The position numbers and the translations under genes are program-made. Positions 15,503 through 23,531 of a stretch of DNA of 64,000 nucleotides are shown here, in pieces (within the stretch, counting starts at the first letter, position 1; every line of letters starts with the position of its first letter). Below the pieces are notes generated by a model. It had not been told where the DNA came from. It searched no databases and worked only from the letters and a program-made list of their open reading frames with translations. Origin of the DNA: Myxococcales bacterium (GTDB taxonomy: Bacteria > Myxococcota_A > Polyangia > Nannocystales > Nannocystaceae); the NCBI GenBank assembly GCA_020633295.1, contig JACKDW010000003.1, positions 372,001 to 436,000 on the forward strand, read 5' to 3'.

Positions 15503-16849
15503 ATGTCTACGCTGAAGAGCGTGCTGGTCACGATCGCCGGCGTCGCGATCGCGGTCGGCGGGCTCGCCGGGATCTTGCTGGCGACCGGCGTCATCGAGAA
15601 CACGGCGACCGCGCCCGAGGTCGAGGGGGCGCCCGTCAGCGCCCGCGAGGCCCGCGTGAGCGCGGAGAAGCAGGCCCGCGAGCTCGCGTCGCTCGGCTAC
15701 ATCGGCGCCGTCGAGATCCGCGAGGAGGACCGGGCCAAGGTCGGCGTCACCAAGCACCTCGAGGGGCGCGTGCGCCCGGCGCTGAGCGTCTATAACCCCT
15801 GCGCCTGGGGCACGCAGTTCCGCGAGGCCGCCGGCGGCCAGATCTTCCGCGAGGCGCGGCTCATCGATCGCCGCGGCGAGGTCCTGCACGAGTGGAAGAG
15901 CGACTTCGCCAGCGACTCCACGCGCGGCTGGGCGATCGCCAAGCTCTCGGGCGACGGTCACCTCTACGCGATCAACGCGCGCGCGGGCATCGTCAAGCTC
16001 GACTGGGACTCCAAGGAGGTCTGGTCGCGTAAGGACATCGTCCACCACGACATGGCCTTCGCGCCCGACGGCCGCGTCTGGGTGCTGACCGAGCGGCGCC
16101 GCGAGGTCATCCACGACGGCGTCAAGGTGCCGATCCTCGACAACGGCGTCGCGGTGCTCTCGCCCGACGGCGTCGTCGAGCGCGAGATATGGTTCTACGA
16201 CCAGCTCGAAGGCAACCCGCTGGTCAAGCGCAGCCTCGGCCGCGCCGCCAAGCGGCTGCGCAAGCAGCGGCGAGACGGCAAGCCGGTGAAGGACGTCGAC
16301 CTGATCCACGCCAACACCGCCGACTTCGCGACCGTCGCCGTCGACGGGCTGTGGCAGGCCGGCGACTTCGTCACCGCGCTGCGCGAGCTCGACTCCGTCG
16401 CCGTCTTCAACCGCGAGACCGGCGCGCTCGAGTGGATGTGGGGCAGCGGGACGCTGGAGATGCCGCACGACCCGTCGCAGCTCGCGAGCGGCAACCTGCT
16501 GATCTTCGACAACGGCACGCGCCGCAAGTGGTCGCGCGTCGTCGAGATCAACCCCAAGGCGGACGACGAGCTCGTGTGGGAGTACCGCGGCAGCCGGGCG
16601 GCGCCGTTCTTCTCGAGCATGCGAGGGCTCGCGCAGCGGCTCGACGACGACCACGTGCTCATCACCGACTCGCAGACCGGGCGGGTCATCGAGGTCGATC
16701 GCGACGGCGAGATCCTGTGGGAGTTCTGGTCCCCCTACGTGCTCAAGGGCTCGCTCCGCGTGCCGATCCGGATGATCCAGCTCGAGGGCGACGCGCTCGC
16801 GTTCGCCCAGCGCAAGCTCGGGCTCGCCGCGGCGCCCGCCGAGCCGTGA
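15503..16849 (+). CDS. Membrane-anchored arylsulfotransferase-family (ASST-like) propeller
   Basis: This encodes 448 residues. An N-terminal hydrophobic helix (about residues 7-33) anchors or exports it. From about residue 85 a six-bladed propeller of the ASST/Arylsulfotransf_2 type follows. Typical strands are ARLIDRRGEVLHEWKSD, GDGHLYAINARAGIVKLDW, WMWGSGTLEMPHDPSQL and GRVIEVDRDGEILWEFWSP. Known ASSTs transfer sulfate between phenols using a catalytic His. A conserved-looking IVHHDMAFAPDG carries candidate His residues, but the exact catalytic one cannot be fixed here. Many homologues lack proven activity. The ATG at 15503 fits the strong promoter just upstream. Confidence 0.75.
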   Translation: MSTLKSVLVTIAGVAIAVGGLAGILLATGVIENTATAPEVEGAPVSAREARVSAEKQARELASLGYIGAVEIREEDRAKVGVTKHLEGRVRPALSVYNPCAWGTQFREAAGGQIFREARLIDRRGEVLHEWKSDFASDSTRGWAIAKLSGDGHLYAINARAGIVKLDWDSKEVWSRKDIVHHDMAFAPDGRVWVLTERRREVIHDGVKVPILDNGVAVLSPDGVVEREIWFYDQLEGNPLVKRSLGRAAKRLRKQRRDGKPVKDVDLIHANTADFATVAVDGLWQAGDFVTALRELDSVAVFNRETGALEWMWGSGTLEMPHDPSQLASGNLLIFDNGTRRKWSRVVEINPKADDELVWEYRGSRAAPFFSSMRGLAQRLDDDHVLITDSQTGRVIEVDRDGEILWEFWSPYVLKGSLRVPIRMIQLEGDALAFAQRKLGLAAAPAEP

Positions 16850-16854
16850 ACCGC

Positions 16855-17244
16855 TCAGTTCACCGCGTAGGGCGTGCTCAGGCGGAACGGCGCGACCTCG
16901 GCGTCGAACGAGTCGCCGTCCTCGCGGACCATCTGGTAAGTCCCGCGCATGGTCCCGAACGGCGTCTGCAGCGGGCACGCCGACGTGTACTCGAAGGACT
17001 CCCCGGGCGCGAGCACCGGCTGCGCGCCGACGACCCCCGGCCCCTTGACCTCCTCGACGTGCCCGTTCGCGTCGGTGATGATCCAGTGGCGGCTGCGCAG
17101 CTGCACCGTCTCCTCGCCGACGTTCGAAATCTCGACCGTGTACACGTAGAACCAGTGCTTCTCGCGCGGCGAGGAGTGCTCGGACGAGTATCGGGCGGTG
17201 ACGTGGACGCGGATGCCGTTGGTGATCGCCTCGGATGTCGACAC
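16855..17244 (-). CDS. apaG: ApaG family protein
   Basis: This encodes 129 residues, the normal ApaG length, with a fibronectin-III-like beta fold. Characteristic stretches are WFYVYTVEISNVG, RSRHWIITDANG, GPGVVGAQPVLAPGE and FGTMRGTYQMV. ApaG has been linked to Co/Mg resistance and to the apaH (Ap4A hydrolase) operon, though its biochemical role is still unclear. No apaH neighbour is present here. GTG 17244 was chosen because TAGAGT ends 10 nt upstream; the alternative GTG 17256 overlaps that hexamer. It converges on the ASST-like gene with 5 bp between them. Confidence 0.92.
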   Translation of the reverse strand: MSTSEAITNGIRVHVTARYSSEHSSPREKHWFYVYTVEISNVGEETVQLRSRHWIITDANGHVEEVKGPGVVGAQPVLAPGESFEYTSACPLQTPFGTMRGTYQMVREDGDSFDAEVAPFRLSTPYAVN

Positions 17245-17254
17245 TGCGTCGCCC

Positions 17255-17260
17255 ACTCTA
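17255..17260 (-). promoter_or_regulatory. -10-like TAGAGT for apaG
   Basis: On the minus strand TAGAGT ends 10 nt before GTG 17244. Confidence 0.35.
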
Positions 17261-17280
17261 GGGCGTCCGCGCGCGAGCGT

Positions 17281-17547
17281 CTACCGAGCCCGTCCGTCGA
17301 TCGCGTCGAGGGCCGCCCGCGCCAGCGCGCTGACCTCGGGGTCGGGATCGTCGACCAGCGCCGCGACGCGTGACCGGGCCCGGCGCGCCGGCGGCCCGAT
17401 CATCGCGAGGTAGCGCAGCCCCGAACGCACGCGCGTCGGCTCGCCGCTGTCGAGGTGCTCGAGGTTCGCGGTCACGTCGAGCTCGGGCGTCGCGTGGAGC
17501 CGCGTGAAGAACTCGAGCGCGCGGGTCAGGAGCGATCTCTCGGGCAC
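17281..17547 (-). CDS. Small HEAT-repeat-like protein
   Basis: This encodes 88 residues from GTG 17547 and is predicted all-helical. VRSGLRYLAMIGPPARRARSR followed by VAALVDDPDPEVSALARAAL has the pattern of HEAT/PBS-lyase repeats, with Pro-Asp turns followed by an Ala/Leu helix. It is probably a small cytoplasmic adaptor, and no specific function can be given. The -10-like GATACC at 17556-17561 supports the start. Confidence 0.6.
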   Translation of the reverse strand: MPERSLLTRALEFFTRLHATPELDVTANLEHLDSGEPTRVRSGLRYLAMIGPPARRARSRVAALVDDPDPEVSALARAALDAIDGRAR

Positions 17548-17555
17548 GTCACGCG

Positions 17556-17561
17556 GGTATC
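17556..17561 (-). promoter_or_regulatory. -10-like GATACC for the HEAT-like gene
   Basis: On the minus strand GATACC ends 8 nt before GTG 17547. Confidence 0.35.
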
Positions 17562-17589
17562 GTCGCGATCGCGTCCGCTGTCCACCCGC

Positions 17590-18156
17590 TCACGCCCGGG
17601 GAGGCCGCTTCGCCAGGTTGATGGACGGGCGCCCGGGCCCCTCCGCGTCCGGCGTCACGCCGACGAGCGCGTAGCCCATGCGCAGCCAGAAGCCGACCGC
17701 GTGGGATGGCTCGAAGGTCATGCTCGCCATCGCGGCGACCGGGTCCGCGTAGAGGTCGCGCCCGCTGAGGCTCGTGGCGCCCGTCTCGTCGGACGTGCCG
17801 ACGATCAGCACGCCCGCCCCGCGCGCGGCCGCGCGCGCCTCGAGCTCGGCGAGCACGCGCGCGCCGTAGCCCCGGCGATGGTGCGCGGGGTCCACGAGCA
17901 GCGGGTGAACCTCCCAGACGTGGCCGTAGACGTGAAAGATCGAGCCCCACGCGAGCGGCCGCGCGTCGGCGCCGAGCAGCACGCGCGCGACTCGACCGGG
18001 CCGCGTCGCGTCGGCGACCTCCTCGCGCGCGTCGTCCAGCGTCGGCAGCCAGCGCGGCGCGTGCGTGGCCGCGGCGGCGTGGGACAGGCGCGCGAGCGCC
18101 TCGAGCAGCGGCGCGTCGGCGGCGTCGAGCTCCACGAGCGTCATGCGCCGCAGCAT
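17590..18156 (-). CDS. GNAT acetyltransferase of the AAC(6')-like group
   Basis: This encodes 188 residues, and a second ATG at 18144 is possible. The GNAT core is clear: HPLLVDPAHHRRGYGARVLAE carries the acetyl-CoA loop (RRGYG), followed by an IVGTSDETGATSLSGRDLY segment and a C-terminal FWLRMGYALVGVTPDAEGPG. The TSLSG-DLY and DAEGPGRP pieces match the layout of aminoglycoside 6'-N-acetyltransferases and their many chromosomal relatives. The sequence supports family membership, not resistance; the natural substrate could be another amine. It is the last gene of a leftward run after the VWA lipoprotein (12-bp gap), so the two may be co-transcribed. Confidence 0.8.
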   Translation of the reverse strand: MLRRMTLVELDAADAPLLEALARLSHAAAATHAPRWLPTLDDAREEVADATRPGRVARVLLGADARPLAWGSIFHVYGHVWEVHPLLVDPAHHRRGYGARVLAELEARAAARGAGVLIVGTSDETGATSLSGRDLYADPVAAMASMTFEPSHAVGFWLRMGYALVGVTPDAEGPGRPSINLAKRPPRA

Positions 18157-18168
18157 CGCGTGGACCGG

Positions 18169-19512
18169 CTATCCGGGGATCGGCAGGTTGCAGCCGTAGA
18201 CCACGTCGATGTCCGCGACCTCGCCGTTCTGGATCGCCTCGCAGGCCTCGCCGTGGAAGTGCAGCGTGTTGGTGTCGGGATCGTAGGTCCAGCCGTTGTC
18301 GCCGTCGTTGGGGAGCCCCGGCTCCTCGTCGTCGAAGAACACGTAGATCTTGTCCTCGTCGGGCGGCGTGTCGTCGAGCACGAAGTCGCAGGAGGCGACC
18401 GTCTGCGCGATCGCCTGCATGGCCGCCTCGAGCTCCTGGGGGTTCGTCGCGTTGTACGGCTGCCCCGTGCCGCCGGCCGCGGCGATGTCGGCGAGGCTGC
18501 CGATGATGCCGTCGGAGAAGCCGACCGCGAAGGTCTTGACCGGGTGCGGCTGCGCGTAGAGGGCGGCGGCGGCCATCGTGCCGTCGGTGTTGTCCTTGCA
18601 CTCCGCGTTCTCGTTGCCGTCCGTGAGCAGCAGGACCGCGTTGCTGCGCGTCGGATCCTGCAGCAGCGGGTAGCCGACCAGCGACAGCAGCGTGTTGCCC
18701 GTGCTCGTCTCCGGCGAGCCGGTGTTGCACAGGTAGAGGAAGCCCTTGGGCCCGAGGAAGCCGTTGATCGCGGCGGCGTTGTTCGGCGCCGGCGGCTCGA
18801 TGATGTCGCCCGCGCTGCACTCGTTGAACAGGATGCACGCCGAGAAGGTCACGAGCCCGAACCGGATGTCGTCGTCGAAGCTCTCGGTCACCTGCTTGAT
18901 CGCGTCCTTGGCGACCTCCCAGCGGTTCTTGTTGCTGCCCTGGACGTCGCCGTCCATGCTGCCGCTGCGGTCGAGCACGATCATCAGGTTGGGCGGCACC
19001 GCCTCGAGCTCGAAGCCCTGCGCGCCGCAGTCGCCCCCGATCACGCACTCGCCGTTCTCGCACGCCGTGCCGGGCTCGCAGTCCTGGTTCGAGAGACAGC
19101 TGTCCTCCGGGATGCACACCTTGTCGAGCCACGCGCACTTCTGGCCTGCGGGGCAGTCGCTGTCCTGCTCGCAGTCGGGCCCCGTGGTCGGGCCGCTGGG
19201 GTCGCCGCTGGGGTCGCCGCTGGGGTCGCCGCTGGGGTCACCGCTGGGGTCGCCGCTGCCGTCCGTGCCGCCGGTCGCCCCGTCGGTCTCGCCGCCCGAG
19301 ACGCTCGTGGGCGTGTTGGTGGTGATGCCGCTCGTGTTACCGCTGCCGTTCGTCAGGCTGCCGCCGCCGCTGTTCGTCAGGCCGCCGCCGCCCGTGATGC
19401 CCGTGGGGCTGTCGGTCGTCTCGCGCGAGCTGTCGCCGCACGCGGGCGCGACCGCGAGCGCGGCGATCAGGAGGGGCGAGCAGATCCAGCCATGGAGGTC
19501 GACGCGGCACAT
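18169..19512 (-). CDS. VWA-domain lipoprotein with GDPS-repeat linker
   Basis: This encodes 447 residues. The signal peptide ends in lipobox VAPAC near residue 25. A long Gly/Thr/Ser/Asn linker (about 30-110) contains five GDPS repeats. A Cys-rich module (CEQDSDCPAGQKCAW and CLSNQDCEPGTACENGEC) follows. A VWA domain starts near residue 172 with MIDAS DRSGS (Asp near 177) and ends with an LLLTDGNENAECKD strand. Metal-dependent ligand binding at the cell surface is the family role. It has the same general plan as the lipoprotein at 7734-9074, but the linker and Cys module differ. Confidence 0.87.
   Translation of the reverse strand: MCRVDLHGWICSPLLIAALAVAPACGDSSRETTDSPTGITGGGGLTNSGGGSLTNGSGNTSGITTNTPTSVSGGETDGATGGTDGSGDPSGDPSGDPSGDPSGDPSGPTTGPDCEQDSDCPAGQKCAWLDKVCIPEDSCLSNQDCEPGTACENGECVIGGDCGAQGFELEAVPPNLMIVLDRSGSMDGDVQGSNKNRWEVAKDAIKQVTESFDDDIRFGLVTFSACILFNECSAGDIIEPPAPNNAAAINGFLGPKGFLYLCNTGSPETSTGNTLLSLVGYPLLQDPTRSNAVLLLTDGNENAECKDNTDGTMAAAALYAQPHPVKTFAVGFSDGIIGSLADIAAAGGTGQPYNATNPQELEAAMQAIAQTVASCDFVLDDTPPDEDKIYVFFDDEEPGLPNDGDNGWTYDPDTNTLHFHGEACEAIQNGEVADIDVVYGCNLPIPG
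19192..19257. repeat. 12-bp tandem repeat encoding GDPS x5
   Basis: The unit GGGGTCGCCGCT (plus strand) repeats about five times with one synonymous change (GGGGTCACCGCT). It expands the linker of the VWA lipoprotein in frame. Confidence 0.85.
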
Positions 19513-19641
19513 GCATCTACACGTACCTGAAGCGGATCACGCGCGAAAGCCCTCCCGCGCGGCGCGGAGGCGGTCCGCGCCCGTCACGGCAAAACGTTGT
19601 TCGCGGCCGCTTCGCGGCCGAGGGAGGCCGCGGGCCGGCGG

Positions 19642-20253
19642 TTAGCCAGGCCCGTCGCGCAGGCCGGCGGGCGACAGATCAAACGCGACGTCGAGATTGT
19701 TACGAATCCGTTGCGTGATCGTCTCCTCGGGTACACCCTCGACGAAGACGCCCTCAATCACGGCGGTCCACAGATCTCGCTCCTCGTCGGCCTCGACGAG
19801 GCCGACGATCAAGCTGCCGCCGCCCAGCGAGATCGCCTCGTAGTAGTCGCAGGGGTAGTGGTACGCGTAGGCGGTCGCGCCGTCGCAGTAGTGGCCGCTG
19901 AAGCTCGTCGACCCTGGCTCGATGTCGGCGTACAGGTTGAAGACGAAGTCGGGCGCCTCCGGGTCGTAGATGAACCCGCGGTGGCGCATGTTCTCGATCA
20001 GCTCGTCGCGGATCACGTCCTCGTAGAGCACCATCTCCGCCGGGATCTCGACCCCCGGGTCGTTGAACGAGAAGGTCTGATAGGACAGGTAGTTGGGGAC
20101 CGGCGAGGGCACGTGGACCTGCACGGTCTCGGCGTCGTCGGGCGCGCCGTAGATGTAGTAGTTGGTGTAGCAGCCCGCGCCCGCGCTCAGGCCGAGCAGG
20201 CAGGCGACGGCGAGGGCGTGCGCGCGTCGGTCATGGCGTCGGCTCGTCATCAT
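19642..20253 (-). CDS. DUF4136-like lipoprotein, copy B
   Basis: This encodes 203 residues with a signal peptide ending in lipobox SAGAGC near residue 27. The body starts VQVHVPSPVPNYLSYQTFSF, and DFVFNLYADIE lies in the centre, as in DUF4136 envelope lipoproteins. A Tyr-rich loop (HYCDGATAYAYHYPCDYYE) occupies the middle and is followed by LIVGLVEADEERDLWTAVIE. The function of DUF4136 proteins is unknown. The ATG at 20253 overlaps the stop of the upstream paralogue by 4 bp (ATGA), so the pair is translationally coupled. Confidence 0.8.
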   Translation of the reverse strand: MMTSRRHDRRAHALAVACLLGLSAGAGCYTNYYIYGAPDDAETVQVHVPSPVPNYLSYQTFSFNDPGVEIPAEMVLYEDVIRDELIENMRHRGFIYDPEAPDFVFNLYADIEPGSTSFSGHYCDGATAYAYHYPCDYYEAISLGGGSLIVGLVEADEERDLWTAVIEGVFVEGVPEETITQRIRNNLDVAFDLSPAGLRDGPG

Positions 20254-20873
20254 GTCCCCTCCGGGCCCGCGAGCAGGCTCTCGGGCGAGCTGTCGATGGC
20301 GTGGTCGATGGCCGCGCGCACGCGGTCTTGGAGCTCGCGCGCGTCGTCGGTGAAGACCCCCTCGCCGACCATGCGCCACACGCTCTGCTCGGTGCTCGTG
20401 TCGAGGAGGTCGATGACGACCGTGCCCACGTTGTAGCGGCGCTCCACGTACTCGACGCACGGGTACGGCCAGAACCACCCGTACCAGCAGTAGTAGTAGC
20501 TGTTGCCGATGTACGCGTAGCGCTCCTCGATCTGGTCGTAGAAGTTCACGACCAGATCGGGGTCCTCGTCGACCGAGACCTCGATGAACCCCAGCTGGCC
20601 CAGGCTCTCCGACAGCTCCTCGCGCGCGGTCTCTACGAAGGGTCGCGTGAACGCGCCGCCGCCGTCCCCCGAGGGCTCCGCTCGATTGAACGCGAAGGTG
20701 GTGTATAGGCCGTAGTCCGGCGGCGCGGCCGGAAGCTCGACCGTCACGAGGTCGGGGGACCACGCCGCGCCGTAGTCGTAGTAGGAGTCCGTACACCCCG
20801 CGGTCGCGGCCAGCGCGAGCGCCACGACGGACACGAGCCGGCGCGCGCTGGACATGCTCCGAGGATCGTCCAT
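20250..20873 (-). CDS. DUF4136-like lipoprotein, copy A
   Basis: This encodes 207 residues and is first of the coupled pair. Its lipobox is ATAGC near residue 28. It shares the paralogue's plan: VTVELPAAPPDYGLYTTFAF, then DPDLVVNFYDQIEE, a Tyr/Trp-rich loop (YIGNSYYYCWYGWFWPYP) and a VVIDLLDTSTEQSVWRMVG strand. The aromatic loop with paired Cys could be exposed. ATG 20873 was chosen over 20855 because TATCGT ends 7 nt before it. Its function is unknown. Confidence 0.8.
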   Translation of the reverse strand: MDDPRSMSSARRLVSVVALALAATAGCTDSYYDYGAAWSPDLVTVELPAAPPDYGLYTTFAFNRAEPSGDGGGAFTRPFVETAREELSESLGQLGFIEVSVDEDPDLVVNFYDQIEERYAYIGNSYYYCWYGWFWPYPCVEYVERRYNVGTVVIDLLDTSTEQSVWRMVGEGVFTDDARELQDRVRAAIDHAIDSSPESLLAGPEGT

Positions 20874-20880
20874 GGTGGCG

Positions 20881-20886
20881 ACGATA
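20881..20886 (-). promoter_or_regulatory. -10-like TATCGT for the DUF4136 pair
   Basis: On the minus strand TATCGT ends 7 nt before ATG 20873. Confidence 0.45.
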
Positions 20887-21053
20887 GTCGACCGCCCTCT
20901 GGGTCGCAATTCTCCGCCCGCGGCCGCGGGACGCTCGGGCGCGCTCGAGATCCGCCGCGCGGGCGGGTCTCGACCGTCCGCGGGTCAGCGGTTGATTTCG
21001 CGCCTCGGCGTCGTGAAATCTCACGTGGGGTTAAGTTTTGGGTCCGTCTCCCG

Positions 21054-21059
21054 TACACT
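21054..21059 (+). promoter_or_regulatory. -10-like TACACT for the glutaredoxin-rhodanese gene
   Basis: TACACT lies 26 nt before ATG 21086, and a GGAG Shine-Dalgarno lies 8 nt before that ATG, so a short leader with ribosome binding is predicted. An AT-rich stretch (TTAAGTTTT) lies just upstream at 21031. Confidence 0.45.
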
Positions 21060-21085
21060 GCGCGACAACCTTCGGAGTAGCGCGC

Positions 21086-22018
21086 ATGGAGAATTCGGAT
21101 CCCGTTCAGCAGCGTCTCGCCCACATCGTCGCGTCAGCCCCGGTCGTGCTCTTCATGAAGGGCAACCGCCGGCAGCCGCAGTGCGGGTTCTCGGCGACGG
21201 TCGTCAGCATCCTCGACCAGCTGCTCCCGGACTACGAGACGGTCAACGTGCTCGCCGATCACTCGGTCCGCGAGGGCGTCAAGGTGTTCTCCTCGTGGCC
21301 GACGATCCCGCAGCTCTACGTCAAGGGCGAGTTCATCGGCGGCTGCGACATCGTGCGCGAGATGTTCGACTCGGGCGAGCTGCACAAGGCGCTCGGCGTC
21401 GAGGAGCGCGTCGTCGTGCCGCCCTCGATCACCGTCAGCGAGCGCGCGCGCGCGATGTTCGCCGAGGCCTTGAAGGACGGAGAGCCCGACGAGGTGATCA
21501 AGGTCCAGATCAGCCCGGCCTACCAGACCGGGCTCGGCATCGAGCGCCGGGGCGCGCGTGACGTCATCGTCGAGCTCGACGGCCTCACGCTCGCCTTCGA
21601 CCCGATCAGCGCCCAGCGGGCCGAGGGCATGTCGATCGACTTCATCGATCAGGCGGGCGGGCAGGCCGGCTTCAAGATCGACAACCCGAACGCGCCGCCG
21701 AGCGTGCAGCAGCTGTCGGTCGAGGACCTCAAGGCCAAGCTCGACGGCGGCGAGAAAGTCGAGCTGTTCGACGTCCGCACGCCGCGGGAGCGCGAGGTCG
21801 CGACGATCCCCGGCGCGGTCATGCTCGACGACAACGCCGAGGCCTACATCCAGCAGCTCGACAAGAGCACGCCGCTGGTCTTCCACTGCCACCACGGCGG
21901 CCGCAGCCAGCGCGCGGCCGAGTACTTCCTCTCGCAGGGCTACACCAAGGTCTTTAACGTGATCGGGGGCATCGACGCCTGGTCGCTGCGCGTCGACTCG
22001 AGCGTGCCGCGGTACTGA
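21086..22018 (+). CDS. Three-domain fusion: monothiol glutaredoxin, cysteine-less A-type scaffold, rhodanese
   Basis: This encodes 310 residues. Residues 1-100 are a Grx4-type monothiol glutaredoxin with active site CGFS at 33-36 and the PTIPQLYVKGEFIGGCDI signature. Residues about 107-195 follow the IscA/HesB pattern (ITVSERARAMFAEAL, MSIDFIDQAGGQAGFKIDNPN) but contain none of the three cluster-binding cysteines. Residues about 205-310 are a rhodanese with active loop HCHHGGRSQ (Cys near 268). Grx4 proteins deliver Fe-S clusters and rhodaneses carry sulfane sulfur, so a role in Fe-S or persulfide handling is likely. The Cys-less middle domain may serve for protein contact. Confidence 0.9.
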   Translation: MENSDPVQQRLAHIVASAPVVLFMKGNRRQPQCGFSATVVSILDQLLPDYETVNVLADHSVREGVKVFSSWPTIPQLYVKGEFIGGCDIVREMFDSGELHKALGVEERVVVPPSITVSERARAMFAEALKDGEPDEVIKVQISPAYQTGLGIERRGARDVIVELDGLTLAFDPISAQRAEGMSIDFIDQAGGQAGFKIDNPNAPPSVQQLSVEDLKAKLDGGEKVELFDVRTPREREVATIPGAVMLDDNAEAYIQQLDKSTPLVFHCHHGGRSQRAAEYFLSQGYTKVFNVIGGIDAWSLRVDSSVPRY

Positions 22019-22030
22019 GCACGGACGACG

Positions 22031-23314
22031 TCATCTTGGCGACCGCGACCGCGACCGCAGGTTCGGGTCGGGCGTGATCGCGGCGCGCCCCGACGCGACC
22101 TCGGTGTACTCGCGCGAGGGCCCGCGCTCGGCGGTCCGCGCGTACAGCTTGAGGGTCCAACGCAGCTCTCGCGCCGCCGGGCTGCGCAGCCGGAACGCGA
22201 GCGCGCGCGGGCTCGCGTCGCCGCCGGGCGCCGGCACGCGCGTGTCCTCGTCGCCGGCGTAGACGAGCTCGGGCTCCTCGCGCGCGGGCGCGTCCTTGGC
22301 GACGATCTTGAAGCTCCGCCGCAGCCGCGCGCTCGCCCGCGCCGACGCGGGCTCCACCGTCCAGACCTCGAGCACGGCCTCGCGGAACATGTCGCCCGTG
22401 GGGAACGCGTGGCCGATCATCCGCGGGAGCACGCGCGCGTCGACTCGCACGTGGCCGCCCTCGCGACGCGCGGTGAGCTCGACCGAGACCGCGCGCCGCA
22501 CGAGCGCCTCGTCGTACATGCCGGGGAAGCGGTGGCTCGTGTGCGCGCGACCGTCCGCGCCGACGACCGCGGGCATGTGGCAGTCCTGGCAGCGCACGCC
22601 CGCGCGCGCGACTTCGCTGCCGAGCCACTCGCGGTACGTGTCCTGCAACCACTCGGCCGAGTCGTAGGTGACGGACTCCGGGGCCGGCGCGACGAGGAAG
22701 TGGATCTGGTGACAGGTCCCGCAGAACTCGCTCGAGCCCGGCGCGGCCGCGGGGCTCGTCGAGTAGGCGCCCGGGGGCGCGTCGATCAGCGCGCGCGACC
22801 AGCCCGCGCGCGCCTGCTCCGAGTAGGTCGAACGGACAGGAACAAACGCGCCGCCCTGGTAGTGGCAGGTCACGCAGTCGACGCCGTCGCGCGCCGCCAG
22901 GCCCCGCGGCTCGCGGTCGCGCGGGGCGAGCGGCGCGTGGCAGTGACGGCACGCCGGATCGGGGGTCTCGAGGTACTCGTCCTGAAACAGCGGATCGGTC
23001 CAGGCGCGCGCGTGGTTGGAGCTCCGCCACTCCCGCGCAATCACCGGGTGACAGCTCGCGCACTCGTCCGCGCGCGAGAGCCCCGCGTGCGGGCGCGCGG
23101 TCGGGGCGTCGTCGCCGTGCTGCGGCGACGGCCGCTCGCGCCCGCAGCCGATCAGCGCGAGCGCGAGCAGCGGGCTCCAGGCGACGTCCCGGAGCGCGCG
23201 CCGGCTCTCGGGCCCACGAGTCCACGCGAGCGCGCGCCCCCGCGAGCTCGCCCGCGCGGCGCTGGAGAGCCGTCGGGCGCTCGCGCGTGAGCTCGTGATC
23301 CGCGACGCCGACAT
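22031..23314 (-). CDS. Multihaem c-type cytochrome lipoprotein (five CxxCH)
   Basis: This encodes 427 residues from ATG 23314; ATG 23344 is an alternative. A basic N-terminus leads to a hydrophobic helix with lipobox ALIGC near residue 56. Five haem-attachment motifs follow: CASCH, CRHCH, CVTCH, CGTCH and CQDCH. A C-terminal beta-rich domain of about 180 residues lacks further motifs. The arrangement resembles cytochrome c554-family proteins, which shuttle electrons in the periplasm. Partner and electron acceptor are unknown, and no oxidoreductase genes flank it. It converges on the glutaredoxin-rhodanese gene with 12 bp between them. Confidence 0.85.
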   Translation of the reverse strand: MSASRITSSRASARRLSSAARASSRGRALAWTRGPESRRALRDVAWSPLLALALIGCGRERPSPQHGDDAPTARPHAGLSRADECASCHPVIAREWRSSNHARAWTDPLFQDEYLETPDPACRHCHAPLAPRDREPRGLAARDGVDCVTCHYQGGAFVPVRSTYSEQARAGWSRALIDAPPGAYSTSPAAAPGSSEFCGTCHQIHFLVAPAPESVTYDSAEWLQDTYREWLGSEVARAGVRCQDCHMPAVVGADGRAHTSHRFPGMYDEALVRRAVSVELTARREGGHVRVDARVLPRMIGHAFPTGDMFREAVLEVWTVEPASARASARLRRSFKIVAKDAPAREEPELVYAGDEDTRVPAPGGDASPRALAFRLRSPAARELRWTLKLYARTAERGPSREYTEVASGRAAITPDPNLRSRSRSPR

Positions 23315-23493
23315 CTCCCCAGACCTCCCGCGACACGCTAGCACCGGTCGCCCGCGGGGTCCTGCCGCGCGCCGCTGTTGCGCCGCGCGTGCGGTCGCGT
23401 CGCCCTGGCGCGGCGGTCCTGCGGCGGGATCCTGCGGCGACGTCCTGCCGTGACGTCAGCACGGGGCGTGCGCGCGGGCGTGCGCGCGGGCGC

Positions 23494-23523
23494 TTGACCG
23501 GTTCGCGAGGCGTGGTCTAGCGT
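23494..23523 (+). promoter_or_regulatory. Promoter-like TTGACC-N18-TAGCGT before the small lipoprotein
   Basis: TTGACC at 23494-23499 and TAGCGT at 23518-23523, with ATG 23532 8 nt further. The -35 has 5 of 6 matches; the -10 is weaker. Confidence 0.45.
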
Positions 23524-23531
23524 TCGCGAAC

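Noticed and set aside
17590..18156. Calling an antibiotic-resistance gene
   Set aside because: Family resemblance alone does not show resistance; the same caution applies to the APH-fold protein at 48640-49569.
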